Position numbers and translations under genes: made by a program. From Corticium candelabrum (lineage: Eukaryota; Porifera; Homoscleromorpha; Homosclerophorida; Plakinidae): DNA of 64,000 bases. The stretch lies in contig NC_085097.1 in assembly GCF_963422355.1 (NCBI RefSeq), positions 838,501 through 902,500 on the forward strand, in the 5' to 3' direction. Below the pieces are notes generated by a model, which was not told the origin of the DNA, searched no databases, and worked only from the letters and a program-made list of their open reading frames with translations. Positions 11,363 to 24,382 of this stretch are shown piece by piece (the stretch's first letter is position 1; every line of letters starts with the position of its first letter).

Positions 11363-11615
11363 GTATGGCTGGCATTGTCGCGAGAATTGTTGTAGCCGTC
11401 GATTGCCGAAGGAACAAGAGAAAAAGAGGTCGTCATCTTTTCAGACTGTGTCATTGTGGCTTTTGCCACTGACTGTCTGCGTCAGTCCTTACTCTGGTGA
11501 TGGGACCCCATTTGAGAAATAAATTCATTGGCTTTATTGTTGTGTGGACAACTGCCAATTTGTTGTATTCCTATTGTCTGTATTTTGTTTGTTTGTTGGA
11601 GTATACAGGTCAACA

Positions 11616-12310
11616 GGAACATGGAGTTTGCTGCATCAGCACCCTACTTCCAGCGCTCTGCGTGTTCCTGTTTACATTTGTATTGTTTCAACGGCTTTGG
11701 CTGTTTGTGACGACTCTACGTATTTCTTGCTGCCTCATTTGTCATCGAGCAGGACAGTTGGTCGAGTTCCTGAAGCTTGCCACTTCAACACGTACTCAGC
11801 GCTCTTTGCAGGTTTCTTTGCTCATCTGGTTTGCTTCTTCTGATTTCTCTTTCTTGGATTCTTTGTTTTTACCTCTGGTCATTGCAGTCTTATGGAATAT
11901 TGGATGTTGCCGCACTTTCACCCCTTCTTCGGCACTCTTCAATTTTTTCATCTTCTGCATTGTTCATGTTCAACCATTCTTCTTTTCTTGTGATGTGGAG
12001 ACTTCTTTCTGTCTTTGTGGCAAATGTTGCAGTTGGGCAAGATCCTGAAGTTTGTCGCATAATAACTCTTCTTCCCGCACTCTTCAGGTCTTCTTCCTTC
12101 GTCATTCACTTGCTATTTAGTTTCTGGTATATACTTCTTCATCCTCATGTCGTTTGTAGCAGATGAACCCAGACTGGATTCTGGAGCATGCCGCACTTCA
12201 ACCTTATTTCAGCGCTCTTCAGGCCTCTTTGTTTAGCTGCTGTACTATTCTATAACTCTTATCTGCTATATTGTGCTCTTTTTAGTTGTTTCTTTTTGTC
12301 TTGTACGTGG
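11616..12310. repeat. Diverged tandem repeat, about five units of 130-146 bp
   Basis: A core like GCCGCACTTCAAC...CAGCGCTCTTCAGG...TTTCTTT recurs near 11625, 11775, 11905, 12050 and 12185 with regular spacing. Units are diverged, and all frames are pyrimidine-rich with no recognisable protein. It lies between the 5' end of one family A copy and the (TA)n preceding another. Confidence 0.55.
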
Positions 12311-12383
12311 ACAGCACACTAGCTTGTATTTTGGATGTACGTAGAGTAGCTTAGCTGCTCTAACAATACAAAAGATATATAAT

Positions 12384-12385
<2 letters not shown>

Positions 12386-12444
<59 letters not shown>
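12386..12444. repeat. (TA)n microsatellite
   Basis: About 59 bp of perfect alternating AT immediately upstream of the next family A copy. Confidence 0.95.
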
Positions 12445-12446
<2 letters not shown>

Positions 12447-12459
12447 AAAGTTGAGTGCT

Positions 12460-14469
12460 GGCATATCTCCGTAGCTGGTAGGAGCTCCCCTGACCGCCCT
12501 CCACAAGAAAACGGGTGGTTACCAGCCAATAGCAGTGGGGGAAGTTATCCGTCGTTTGGCTAGCAGGCTTTGTTGTGCGGCTGGAAAATCTCGCTTTCCA
12601 GATTTATTGCTGCCATATGGTCAAGTGGGTGTTGGAACCAAGGGAGGATTGGAAGCTGCAATTCATGCATTGCGTACTGTCTTCAAGGAGGAAGGTCACA
12701 AAGATGATCTATGCCGTTCAAGTAGACTTGCAAAATGCGTTTCATGAATATGACCGTTCATTGTTCTTGGAGCATGCCAAGGAAGATTTGCCTGATATAT
12801 TTCCCTATGTGCAGTGGTGTTACACAGCTGTAGGAGAATTAAGATTTGGTCAACATCGGATTTTGTCAGCAGCTGGAGTGCAGCAAGGTAACCCTCTGGG
12901 TCCTCTTCTTTTCTCGTTTGTAGTCCTTCAGTTCTTAGATGCAATTGGTCCAATTGATGTACTTGCCCTTTACATTTAGTATCATGATGACGGTACCTTT
13001 GTTGGGACCAGAGAGGCTGTTTCCTCATTCTTGAATTCATTGATTAACAACGGACTGTCTTTGGCTTAAAACTCAACCTGAAGAACTGTGAAATCTGTTG
13101 GCCGTCAGGTGATCAATCATTTCCCAAATTTCCATCATATCCGCCACATGGGTATTGAAGATACCGGAGTTGAGCTGTTTGTGTCACCCGTCTGTGGAAC
13201 ATATGATTTTTACAGTGCTGTTGTAGGCAAAAGAGTTGACAGTGTGCTTGAAAATCAGAGTCTTGTGCCAGAATTGAACAACCCCCAAGTCGAGCTTCAT
13301 CTACTTTGTAGTTGCCTCCGCCTCTGCAAGATCAACAATCTTCTCAGAACAGTTGCTCTGGGCACACCTGATCACCACTGAACACGCTTTGACATCGGGA
13401 CACGACGTTCTCTAGAAGTTATAACTAAGACTTTTCCTGATGCCTCTTGGCAGCAAGCTACTCTACCAATGCGCATGAGGGGTCTGGGGTTGAGACAGGC
13501 AGCTACAACTTTGGCCGCGCCTTTCCTTGGTATCCTTCTAGTTCAGAACAAGAAGTTGCCTACACATGTGTTAGTTCCAGCGTCACCAATGTCTTGTCGA
13601 ATCACCTTGTATGCCGATATTCATCCCAGGTGAATAAAACGCCCTTGTCCGCTATAGACCGGTTCTGGCTGGTTATGACGTGGACGGTTATCCTAATAAC
13701 TCGTCTGGTGAGTCCCAACATGTATTACAGAGGCAGCTGGATGACGCATTCCTTTCCACCCTTAACACAAGCAGTCTTTCGAGACAAGGCGCATCTCAAC
13801 AGAGAGTCTTCAGTTCATGCTGCAGCTAGCATGGTTACTGGCCATTCCAAATGTAAAGTTAGGCTTATCCATGGCTCTGCATGAATTACAGTTGCTCTGA
13901 AGCTATGGCTTGGAATTCTGATTGCTTTGGTGACCATCTTCTTGGATGTGGTCATGGTTCTTTACGTTCTAAACGCATGAGGCACCGAGGGACATCATAT
14001 ATCACGCATTACTGGTGGATAATGAAGGCGCTCAGCTTGAGCAACATTGTGGTCCAGACACCAATAGCCACCCTGGAGATATCTTTATCCAGACTCTGAT
14101 GATGGACGACCAAATTATTTTGATGTTTTATGAGAAACACCATGCAGCCGGCGTACGTTGCTAAATCTGCCACTTCTGCTGGAGCTGCAATGGCTGGTGA
14201 AGAAGAGAAAGACCATTGACACGACAGCGAAGTCAATGCCGGTGGAGTCGTTTGGTTTGTGGATGCCTTCTGGTCTTGCCACTTTGAAGGTTATCGCGTC
14301 CAAGACCACGGCAAACAGCAGAATAACTTTTAGTAGGGCAGTCAGTAACTTACTGCAACAGCTTTCAGTTTGCTTATTTCAGTTTAATGCACATAAGATT
14401 TGCACTAGTTTACGATTTGACACTGAGTTTGACTTTTGGGATTTGCCAACTTTGGCAGGGGACAGGTAG
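12460..14469 (+). pseudogene. Family A RLE-LINE copy, 5'-truncated and frameshifted
   Basis: Begins in the segment before the RT core (a LVGAPLTALHKK-like start), within about ten codons of the truncation point of the copy at 4082. Then QPIAVGEVIRRLASR, DLLLPYGQVGV, a YDRSLFLEHAKE block, GVQQGNPLGPLLFSF, and YHDDG in place of YLDDG. The endonuclease half is strongly degraded: NSDCFGDHLLGCGHGSL near 13920, then GLWMPSGLATLKVIASKT and a terminal FDFWDLP ending near 14450. Several frameshifts and stops are present. A (TA)n tract abuts its 5' end. Confidence 0.75.
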
Positions 14470-14886
14470 TTGTTCTCTGCAATAAGAACATATTAATAGG
14501 TAATGTACAAGTTGAAGAAAACAAGAAAGATGAAGATGAAGATAAGCTAGTATATATTGATGAGTATAGCAGAAGTACCATATAGATATTTGTTTAGGTA
14601 GGCATGAAAGTAGAAGTGTTAGATGCCGAAAGCAATAAAAAGAAGAGACACGGCACCCTTGCAAGGGCTGAAAGCAATAAAGGTTGCATTTTTAAATGAG
14701 GAAATATGGTATTAGCTGCAATGAGCTATCACCAAGGCACTCTTTGGTAATTAGGGTCACTTGTTGAAAACTATCAAGATTCAACGAGAGTGCAATATTT
14801 GCATGGAAACAGACTTGATTCTTGACATAGAATGTAACGTTGACTAAGAATTTGATGTGAAATTAATAATTGTAATTTTGTGTTAG
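14470..14886. other. LINE 3' flank and intron of adenosine kinase
   Basis: No coding signal. It contains two AAAGCAATAAA motifs near 14630 and 14673 that could be polyadenylation-like signals of the LINE. It ends in the acceptor of the first recognisable adenosine kinase exon. Confidence 0.5.
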
Positions 14887-16673
<1,787 letters not shown>

Positions 16674-17175
16674 TGGGAGCATTAGTATATAGTGCTAGTT
16701 TCAATTTGCAGTACAATTGTGATTGTACTTGTGTTACTAATCTGTTATGGTGTCAAAGTGGAGGATAACGGTTGTATTGATAATTCAGTATTACATTACA
16801 TGTAACATACTTGCTCCATTTGTTTTTCACTAGTACCTACTGTTACTCAAATCCAGTATGACAAATGGTACCATATATAATCAGACTAGATATCTTCCAG
16901 TCATTCTTAACCCCAAGTGACAAAAGCGGAAAGGGGCAGAAAAGCTAACAGGTAAAGAGTCTCATAAGAGACCATTCATTTGTGCAACAGTACATTATGT
17001 AGCTCAGTTGATGTAAGTTTATACTATTGTAAAGTGTGGTAGCACAGACTTCCTGTTGAGCAACGGACCTAATTGTGAGAATAATTATTCATTATTTTAT
17101 ACATTTGGCATTAAAATTTAGTATTCCACAACAACAAGCATTTTGAATTCCAATTGTAGTGTCTAGACCCTTATA
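16674..17175. other. Downstream of adenosine kinase
   Basis: AT-rich non-coding sequence, presumably ADK 3' UTR and intergenic. No canonical AATAAA close to the stop and no recognisable repeat before the LTR at 17176. Confidence 0.4.
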
Positions 17176-17313
17176 TGACACGTACGCACTGATTCAGACA
17201 CGGAAGATCTATTACTCACAGAACACTGAACGCAACACAGACTACGCGGACTAAACACAGACTAACAAAGATGTATTGTCTCGTAGCTAATCTAATTAGT
17301 ATACTATATCCCA
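17176..17313 (-). repeat. LTR (3' LTR of the reverse-oriented element)
   Basis: Shares with 20725-20866 the blocks TGACACGTAC, AGATCTATTACT, GAACACTGAACG, ACTAAACACAGACTAACAAA and GCTAATCTAATTAGTATACT. It is shorter by a small internal indel near the TGTCTC block. Confidence 0.9.
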
Positions 17314-17324
17314 CTCCTCCCCCT

Positions 17325-17657
17325 TTATGATTGTCTGTACCCTGCAGGTGGTTTTCTGTTTTCACAGAGAGGGTATTGTCTCTCTTCAGTAACTGTTGTA
17401 GACGGTGGTATCTGGTGAGACTGCTGAGACATTGGTGTAGCCTCGGTGATGTTGTCTCGTGCACTGTTATTATCTTTAGAGGATCCTGATGATGTGCTTG
17501 TGGATGCATTTGCAGATTGATCTTGTCCTTTTCGCTTGCTGTTGCCATTGTCTTGGTTCATTGTGCGTACAGATATATCTCCTGTAGGTTCCCATGTGTA
17601 CTCTGGAAAACTTCTTCCATCACGCTCTCTCAACTGGTCTGTGTTTAGTCAGCATAT
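17325..17657 (-). pseudogene. pol C-terminal tail of the LTR element
   Basis: The minus-strand frame contains TDQLRERDGR, the usual conserved RHxDQLRER tail of gypsy pol proteins, followed by a Ser/Thr/Asn-rich end. It is joined, after one in-frame stop, almost directly to the integrase zinc-binding segment, so the core between them is missing. Confidence 0.7.
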
Positions 17658-18242
17658 TACTCTCTCCCATGGCTTCTGAGGATAAATCCAAGGGTGTGGA
17701 GGATCAATCCGAGCCGGTTTGTTTTGCAGACTTTGACAAGCTTCACACTGCTTCACTACTTCCTTGATCTCTTTATCAAGGCTTAGCCACCATACATAGC
17801 TGCGGGCCAATGATTTCATTCGACTCATTCCTTAGTGCCCTTCGTGTAACTCAGACAGAATCAACGATCTCAACTTGCTTGGAATGATGACACGGTTTGC
17901 CCATAGTAAGCAATCGTTCTCAATCGAAAGCTTGCTCGCTCGTCTCCTGTATTGCTCTATGACTGGTTCGCCATTGGGTCCCCAACCACATTTTGTATAC
18001 TGATAAACTCTCCTTAGGATTTGATCTCTCTGCGTTTCTTTTGCAATCTCTGCTGCAGTGACCGGTAATGCGTCACAGTAATCCACATTAAACGTCTGTT
18101 CATTTGGGTCAATGACTTCTACTGGGATGGGCAATCTGGATAGCAAATCAGCTTCCTTATTCTCAACGCCTGGCTTATACTGGATTTCATAACCATATGC
18201 ACTCAAAATACGAGCCCAGCGCTGCAAACGTGTTGCTGCCAA
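17658..18242 (-). pseudogene. RNase H end plus integrase N-terminal domain
   Basis: Contains RLQRWARILSAYGYEIQYKPG, then NKEADLLSRLP (end of RNase H), then NDCLLWANRVIIPSKLRSLILSELHEGH, and after a stop an H-x-x-C-x-x-C-like segment (VVKQCEACQSLQNKP). The HHCC zinc-binding domain is therefore recognisable. The sequence stops at PQKPWER, the point where the catalytic DDE core would begin. Confidence 0.75.
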
Positions 18243-18265
18243 GGTTGGGACTCCAACATGTGGTC

Positions 18266-18798
18266 CTAAGATCCGTAGTAATAAGGATGGTCAGTCACTA
18301 AAGTGAACTGTCTTCCAATTAAATATTTGTGAAACTGTCTCACCCCAAAGATAAGAGCCAGTGCCTCTTTCTCCAACTGTGCATATTTTCCTTCCGCTTG
18401 AGACAGAGTTCTAGACGTGAAAGCTATCGGTCTTTCTGTTCCATCTGCCATGACATGTGATAGGCAAGCTCCAACTCCTGCTAGTGATGCATCGCAGCAT
18501 AGAATGACAGGCTTCTTTAAGTCGTAGTGTACTAAGAAATCAGACTGCAACAGCTTCTGTTTCGCTTCCAAAAATGCTTTCATCTGTCTTGTTCCCCAAG
18601 ACCACTGTCTCTGCTTCTGCAACAAGTCATACAATGGTCCAATACTGAACTCAGATTACGCAGAAACTTCCTATAGTAACTGAGAAGACCCAAAAATGCC
18701 TTCAATTCAGTAACATTGGTTGGTGGTGGTGCATCTCGAATTGCTGCCACCTTGCTCTCTGACAGTTGGATGCCTCTGCTGCTGATAACATGGCCCAA
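18266..18798 (-). pseudogene. RT connection and RNase H domain of the LTR element
   Basis: Two overlapping frames (18798-18580 and 18634-18266) carry GHVISSRGIQ, ELKAFLGLLSYYRKF, then VILCCDASLAGVGACLSH (RNase H catalytic Asp), AFTSRTLSQAEGKYAQLEKE (catalytic Glu) and FTLVTDH. A frameshift near 18600 separates them. Confidence 0.8.
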
Positions 18799-18845
18799 AT
18801 ATTCAACTTGTGACTTGTTGAATTCACATTTCTCTTGTTTGAGCT

Positions 18846-19631
18846 TTAGACCCGCTTTGCCAATTTCTGTAAAACTGCCATGAGTCTCTCATCATGCTGT
18901 GATTCATTCTCTCCTACGACTAAGATATCATCCATGTAGCATACTGTTCCGGCAACTCCTGCCAAAATCCTATCCATTTCTCTCTGCCAGATGCTGGGTG
19001 CTGTGCTGATCCCAAACGGCATTCGAGTGTAAGTGAACAGCCCCTTACTGGTATTCACGGTCAGATATTCTTGGCTGTCCAGCTCCACTTGCAACTGTTG
19101 GTAAGCATGTTTCATATCCAGCCTTGAAAATATGGCTCCTCCTGCTAGTGTGGCAAAAAGATCGTCCGAGTTAGACATAGGGTATGGATTGCTCTCTAAA
19201 TAAGGATTACTTGTCACCTTGTAATCTCCACACAGATGCACAGTCCCATCTGCCTTCTGGACCACTACTATGGGCACAGCCCACTGACTGCTTTCCACAG
19301 GTCTCAGTATGTCCTTGTTTTGCAACCGTGACAGCCCACTGTCCACTTTCTCTTGTAACATGTACGGTACAGGACGGGGTCTATAGAACTTCGGTTGAGC
19401 TCCCTCCTTCAGTGTTATCCTGACTTGACTTCCCTCCAAGGTACCGACTCCTGGACCAAATAGTGCAGGAAACCGCTCAACTAGATTAAGACGATTCTCT
19501 CCCTGGACTTGAAACAATGAGCCCCAATCCTTGTGAATCACCTGCAACCAGCTCCTTCCAAGAATTTCAGGCTTGTTGCTAACATCAACAACAACTATTT
19601 TTAGCACAGCAAACTGATTGCCATACCTCAA
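18846..19631 (-). pseudogene. Reverse transcriptase of the LTR element
   Basis: The 261-residue frame has the full RT signature: KVDSGLSRLQNKDILRPVES, WAVPIVVVQKADGTVHLCGDY, FSRLDMKHAYQQLQVE, LFTYTRMPFGISTAPSIWQ and CYMDDILVVG (catalytic YMDD). Except for a stop at the protease junction and a frame change after 18846, the domain itself is open and looks well preserved. Confidence 0.9.
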
Positions 19632-19649
19632 TGGAACATCTGCTTCTCC

Positions 19650-19970
19650 TCATACTTCTAACGACTCGCCACAGTACGTTTGCAGATGCACAGAACTCGA
19701 TGATAACTGCACATGACTTAATGAGCTCTGGTAGACTCCTGTTGGTATCACTGTTACTGTCGCTCCCGTATCCACCTCCATATCGATGTCACTTCCCGTT
19801 ATGTTCATTGTTACAATCACTCCGCCTTTGCTTGTGAGCAAAAACAATACACTCTCTTCCTCTTGATCAATCTGATGAGTACTGCAGGGTTTTCCCTTCT
19901 GCTTAGAAGGCGTGGCTGATGGCACGTCTGCTGCCTTTGTGCTCTCGTCTCTCCTTTTCTTGCGGCACAT
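19650..19970 (-). pseudogene. Zinc knuckle end of gag and aspartic protease
   Basis: The frame runs through VLFLLTSKGGVIVTMNITG to DMEVDTGATVTVIP, the DTGA active site of a retroviral-type aspartic protease. Just upstream, in the same frame before a stop, lie a CHHCKGIGHIARMC knuckle (C-x2-C-x4-H-x4-C) and a degraded knuckle whose second Cys is replaced. A stop separates the protease from the RT. Confidence 0.8.
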
Positions 19971-20211
19971 TCTGGCAATGTGACCTATTCCTTTGCAGTG
20001 ATGGCAGGATTAGGTTTTGAACCTGCAGTTCGCTGGATGATGACCAGTACCTCCGTAACGATAACATTCCTTGAGGTCTTGTGAAGGCCACTTCCTCTGA
20101 AAAGAACCATCTGTCGCTTCCTTTCTCACGGCATGTGTGGTCTCTGATTGCTGCATAATTGGCCTCCTTGACCACTACGTTACAAACGCGTCTCCTGAGT
20201 CGCTGTCTCAA

Positions 20212-20736
20212 AAGCTTGAGCCATCTCTAAAGCTCTTGCGAGGGTTAGGTCAGCCTCCGCTAGTAAGTATCTTGTTGCAATGCCTCCGAAAACAGACCGC
20301 AGACGAGCTGATCGTGGAGAGCTGTACTCAAAGAATCACCAAACTGACAATCCTTTGCTAACCTGCGTAATTCTGACTGGTACACTGCAATCGACTCTCC
20401 TTCCCTTTGTTGTCGCTTGTAAAAACGATAGCGCTCTGCGATCACGACTATGCGTGGTTGATAGTGCTTCTGTAGCGCGTCGAGCAATTCGTCCAGACTC
20501 AGGTCTTGCGGCTTTTGTGGATGGACTAGGGTCTTCAACAAATTGTACTTTGTAGCTCTGATAAATGTAAGAAAAACGGCCTTGCCCTTGTCCCCGTCCG
20601 TTGAAATGTCATTTGCTACACAGTAGAGTAGAAACCTCTCTTTGCAGTCTTCAACACTGTCGATTCCTGGTCGAAAATCACTAATCTTCCCATGTCTACC
20701 CGTTGCCATATCCTCGTCGCCAATTGACACGTACAC
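20212..20736 (-). pseudogene. gag-like protein of the LTR element
   Basis: The frame contains RPGIDSVEDCKERFLLYCVAN, AVFLTFIRATKYNLLKTL, LDELLDALQKHYQPR and FYKRQQREGESIAVYQSELRRLAKDC, the typical capsid-like retrotransposon gag pattern. The likely start is the MATGRHGK methionine near 20709. The frame is interrupted before the zinc knuckles. Confidence 0.75.
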
Positions 20737-20866
20737 ACTGATTGAGACACGAAAGATCTATTACTTACAGAACACTGAACGTAGACTACGTGGACTAAAC
20801 ACAGACTAACAAAGATGCATTGTCTCACAACATATGCAGCTAATCTAATTAGTATACTATATCACA
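20725..20866 (-). repeat. LTR (5' LTR of the reverse-oriented element)
   Basis: In minus sense it begins TGTGATATAG and ends GTGTCA. The other copy begins TGGGATATAG. The two differ by scattered substitutions and a short indel, so the insertion is not very recent. Confidence 0.9.
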
Positions 20867-20919
20867 CCAATGATGACTGCAACAGAAATTCTAACAACAC
20901 TAACCTGACCTTTCATGGG

Positions 20920-23115
20920 GAGACTTGCATGGCGAGTTATTCAAACAACAAGTTGAACTAGCCTACCAAGATGTAGTTCACTGGCGAAAGAACTTATTTT
21001 ATGTACCATACCGTGCGGCTGGTCAACAGTTTGTCTTGGAATTAAGTCAATGGTTTCAATCATATGCTGATAAATCTGCCATAGAGCCTATAGCTATCAA
21101 GCAGCAATGGTCATGCCTCATTTGTTGCTGCAGAAGCCTCATCGCAATTCTAAGACAAAAGACCATACTTCTTGCTTGTCACGTCGTCTTTCTGAATGGA
21201 AGGGTGGAAACATTGCAAATTTACTGACAGAAGCTAAATCTCTTCAAGAGCATTTACATAGACAATCAAGTCACCAGAGAAAAAATTTGAAGTCCGTGTC
21301 AGGTAAATTTGCTGAAGCTATGAAAAGAGGCTTCTGAATGAAGAAAACAGTGCAGGACTCATCTCTTGATGATGATGTGTCCAATGGGTCTAAAAAACAG
21401 TTCGTGAAGATTTGAAAGAAAAACGTCCATCTCCATTACCAGTATGAGGATGCCCTAATACAAGAGTTCTGCTGCTATAGGCCAGTTCACAGTATTGACG
21501 CTGACGCTAGAACAGGATTCATTTCTATTCCAGCGTCAACATCAAAGGATGCCCCTGTGTCAAGGATGTGTCTTTGATGTGGAGGCTCAGCATTACTGTG
21601 AACCGGGCTTATGTCACAAACCCAGCCAATTCTGTTTGACGGCAACGATGGAAAACTTTTGGCAACAATGGAAAACTTTTGGCAACATGGCCTTATGCAC
21701 ACAACAGGTGCTGCAGGTGGGTGCAGGACAGTTAGTCACGGAAATTTAGTCGCCATACATTCGTCGCCAGGTAAACATTGAACAACGTGTCCATACATAC
21801 CCGTCAAATTTAAGTAATAAAATACATGATATAGTGTGATTAGTGTCAACACTTATGTCTTCAAAGACTACTAAAACAGTAAAAGTACAGTAGAAAACTT
21901 AATCAGGAGCTGTGGTCAGATGAGAACTTGTCAAAATCATACATGTGCTGTCTTTAGAGTTTACCACGGTATTGGGAATGATTGCCATTATCACGAATAG
22001 ACGAGCAGAAATGACACAACCGACAGCAACAAAGGCATCTAAACACTCCTTGTGCAATTAATGCCTTCCTACTGGTGTTCTTTGACATGATTATTAAAAT
22101 AGTAGGTGTAAGTGTCAACACGTATGTCTTTGAAAACCGAGATAACAGTTGACAGGTATTTGATGATGACACAATAATTTTGAGAAGTGTGTGTTTAATT
22201 ACTACGTCTTGACACTTATGTCTTTGTGTGTTAAACAATAATTGCCTCCTTTGCAATTATGGTAAATGTAAGCACTTGTCGACTAAATTTCTGTGACTAA
22301 GTGACCTAGGCCTGCTGCAAGTCCTTCAAGTTTAGATGCAGCTCAGTGGAGGCACTTATGCACGAATTTTCGTAAATTTTCATCAACATTATGCAACGCT
22401 TTAGCACTTTCATGCACAGCATAGCAACAGAATTTGTTGACCGACAGTCAGGAGGATTATCGGAAAATCTATTTTAGCGCATAAACCTGAAGTCCTAACA
22501 GCCACTGGAGCAGCTCAACTATGCACAGGTCGGGTTGACGGCTGTGAAGCATCTGTCCATGCATTGAACTCATTGTATGCCAACTCTAACACTGAAGGTG
22601 TCCTTTTGCATGGAAGACGCATCCAATGCATTTAACAGCTTGAACTGTCAGGTTGTTTTGAAAAACATAGCGGTAACCTATCCACCACTTTACCCTGTAT
22701 TAAGCCAACACTTACCAAACACCTTGCCAGCTATTTGTCGGCGGTGAACTTGCTGTCTTAAGAAGGCACTACCCAAGGAGACCCGTTGGCCAAGGCTACG
22801 TATGCCTTGGCCACTGTTTCGCTGATTGATAAAATACCATCGCTGAACAGTTATCAAGTCTGGTTTGCTGTTGATGCAGCTGCGGGTGGGAACTTGTCGT
22901 CTCTCAAATAATGGTGGACACTAATCTTGTCAACATTGATCCCAAATTTGATTACTTTCCCAACGCCAGTAAATCCCGGTTAGTTGTTAAAGCAGAACAC
23001 TCAGAAGAAGTTACAAAGATATTTGCTCATAGCCAAATCAATGTTACCAAATCAATAAGAAACTATTTAGGAGCACCTATGGGCGATCTAGAATATTCAA
23101 TTCCTCTAACAAGGG
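20920..23115 (+). pseudogene. Retroelement RT relic (family C), split by a MITE
   Basis: First half (20920-21730) decays through LNEENSAGLISLDDDV, an EDALIQE segment and a GAAG region. After the inserted element the second half gives RRIIGKSILAHKPE, GAAQLCTGRVDGCEASVHAL, DASNAFNSLNCQVVLKNIA (RT catalytic block A), a decayed TTQGDPLA block and a VWFAVDA remnant where YADDA is expected, then YFPNASKSRLVVKAEH (22950) and GAPMGDL. This resembles an RT family common in invertebrate genomes but distinct from family A. Multiple stops. Confidence 0.6.
21732..22300. mobile_element. MITE-like element with 21-bp terminal inverted repeats
   Basis: The left end TTAGTCACGGAAATTTAGTC and the right end are inverted copies over 21 bp with one mismatch. 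The 569 bp contain no transposase but carry three copies of a GTGTCAACACTTATGTCTT-like motif near 21845, 22110 and 22205, one of them partial. Family C coding homology on both sides resumes across it, which supports insertion. I see no clear target duplication. Confidence 0.65.
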
Positions 23116-23214
23116 CAAAGTGACAAACTGGATAGCAGAATAGAACAATTAGCTTACATTGCAAAGTCCTAACCTCACGCGGTGTATTCTGTTTTGATAC
23201 ATGACCTGCAAGGA

Positions 23215-24195
23215 AAGTAAACTTGCTCAGGAAGTTCAGTAAGCTCAGTAAGAAATATCAGTACAAGAATTCATAAGACAGCAAACAGCCTCAGATTCCT
23301 TTGCAAGATCCGGCCTTTGGTATCGAAAATCAATCAAACAATCTACAAACTATTAAAGAATATTCAAGGCAGCTATCATACGAACACTTCTTTATGGCAG
23401 TGAGGCTTGGACCCCTCTGTCGATCTCAGCACATCAAGAGACTGCAGGGTTTAGCATGCAGTGCTTCCGAATCATCTTGGGCATATCAGTAAGAGAGAGA
23501 AACAGAGAAATACCACTGTCCGGGCTAAGACCAGTCAGTATTGAAACTGTTGAAACAACTATTATTAAGAGAAGGCTGATGTGACTAGGTCATGTAGCCA
23601 GGATGGAGCCACACAGTATTCCAAGACAACTGTCGGCTTGAAAGTTTGAAGAAGTATGCGCTTGCAGGCGTTCAGAAGTTGAGATGGGTTGATGTTGTGA
23701 TGAGGGATTGGAAGAAGAGTTAGCTTAACCAAAATACATGCACATTGCCCAAGATCAAAACAAGTGGAAATCCTTAAAGGAGGCTGTAGCTACAGAGTTG
23801 AATGAAAAAGCTGAGAAATGGAGAAGATGAAAAGACTAGGAAGGGGAGTAGAGGAAGCAGTTAACAGATCAGACCGACCTATAATTCACACGGCCTGTTT
23901 GCAGCTTTGCAGCTCACAAGGTAAGTATTGTCAACCACCACAACGACAGAAATATGGAGCAGCAACCCAAGATGTCCTCACTTGCTGGCACAGTAGTGTC
24001 ACCAAACCTTGAACGTGTAAGGTTATAGCAATTACGTCAAGTTCACCCATCGAAATCCCAACAGACCCAAGAGATCATATTGGACAATAATAAACACCTA
24101 CCACCCAACTAGTGTAGATGACCTGATCAAGATGATGTGGCCTGCACCACTTACAATTACACAAGTGAAAGCAAAACATGGATGGATGGATGTTG
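23215..24195 (+). pseudogene. Family E LINE 3' part (APE-type RT C-terminus and zinc-finger tail)
   Basis: Frames give RTLLYGSEAWTPLS, MQCFRIILGISVRERNRE, a VETTIIKRRLM-LGHVARM block and an RSEVEMG region, then a degraded zinc-finger tail. The 3' end reads ACATGGATGGATGGATG and runs straight into a long (TG)n. The same ending occurs in copies at 47681-48790 and 59270-59880. Truncated and inactive. Confidence 0.65.
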
Positions 24196-24205
24196 TGCTG
24201 TGGTG

Positions 24206-24382
<177 letters not shown>

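Larger units (their letters stand above)
17176..20866 (-). mobile_element. Ty3/gypsy-type LTR retrotransposon, internally deleted
   Basis: Two direct repeats of 138 and 142 bp bound gag-pol-like coding sequence read on the minus strand in the order gag, protease, RT, RNase H, integrase N-terminus, pol C-terminal tail. A purine-rich tract (GGGGGAGGAG in minus sense) immediately precedes the downstream LTR, as expected of a polypurine tract. A TTGGCGACGAGG-like sequence follows the upstream LTR, where a primer binding site belongs. I see no matching 4-6 bp target duplication (TTATA on one side, CCAAT on the other). Stops and frame changes and loss of the integrase core make it non-autonomous. 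Confidence 0.85.

Noticed and set aside
11497..12166. Overlapping hydrophobic frames of 100-180 codons
   Set aside because: Caused by pyrimidine-rich tandem repeat units; every frame on this strand is similarly open and Phe/Leu/Ser-rich, with no start context or homology.
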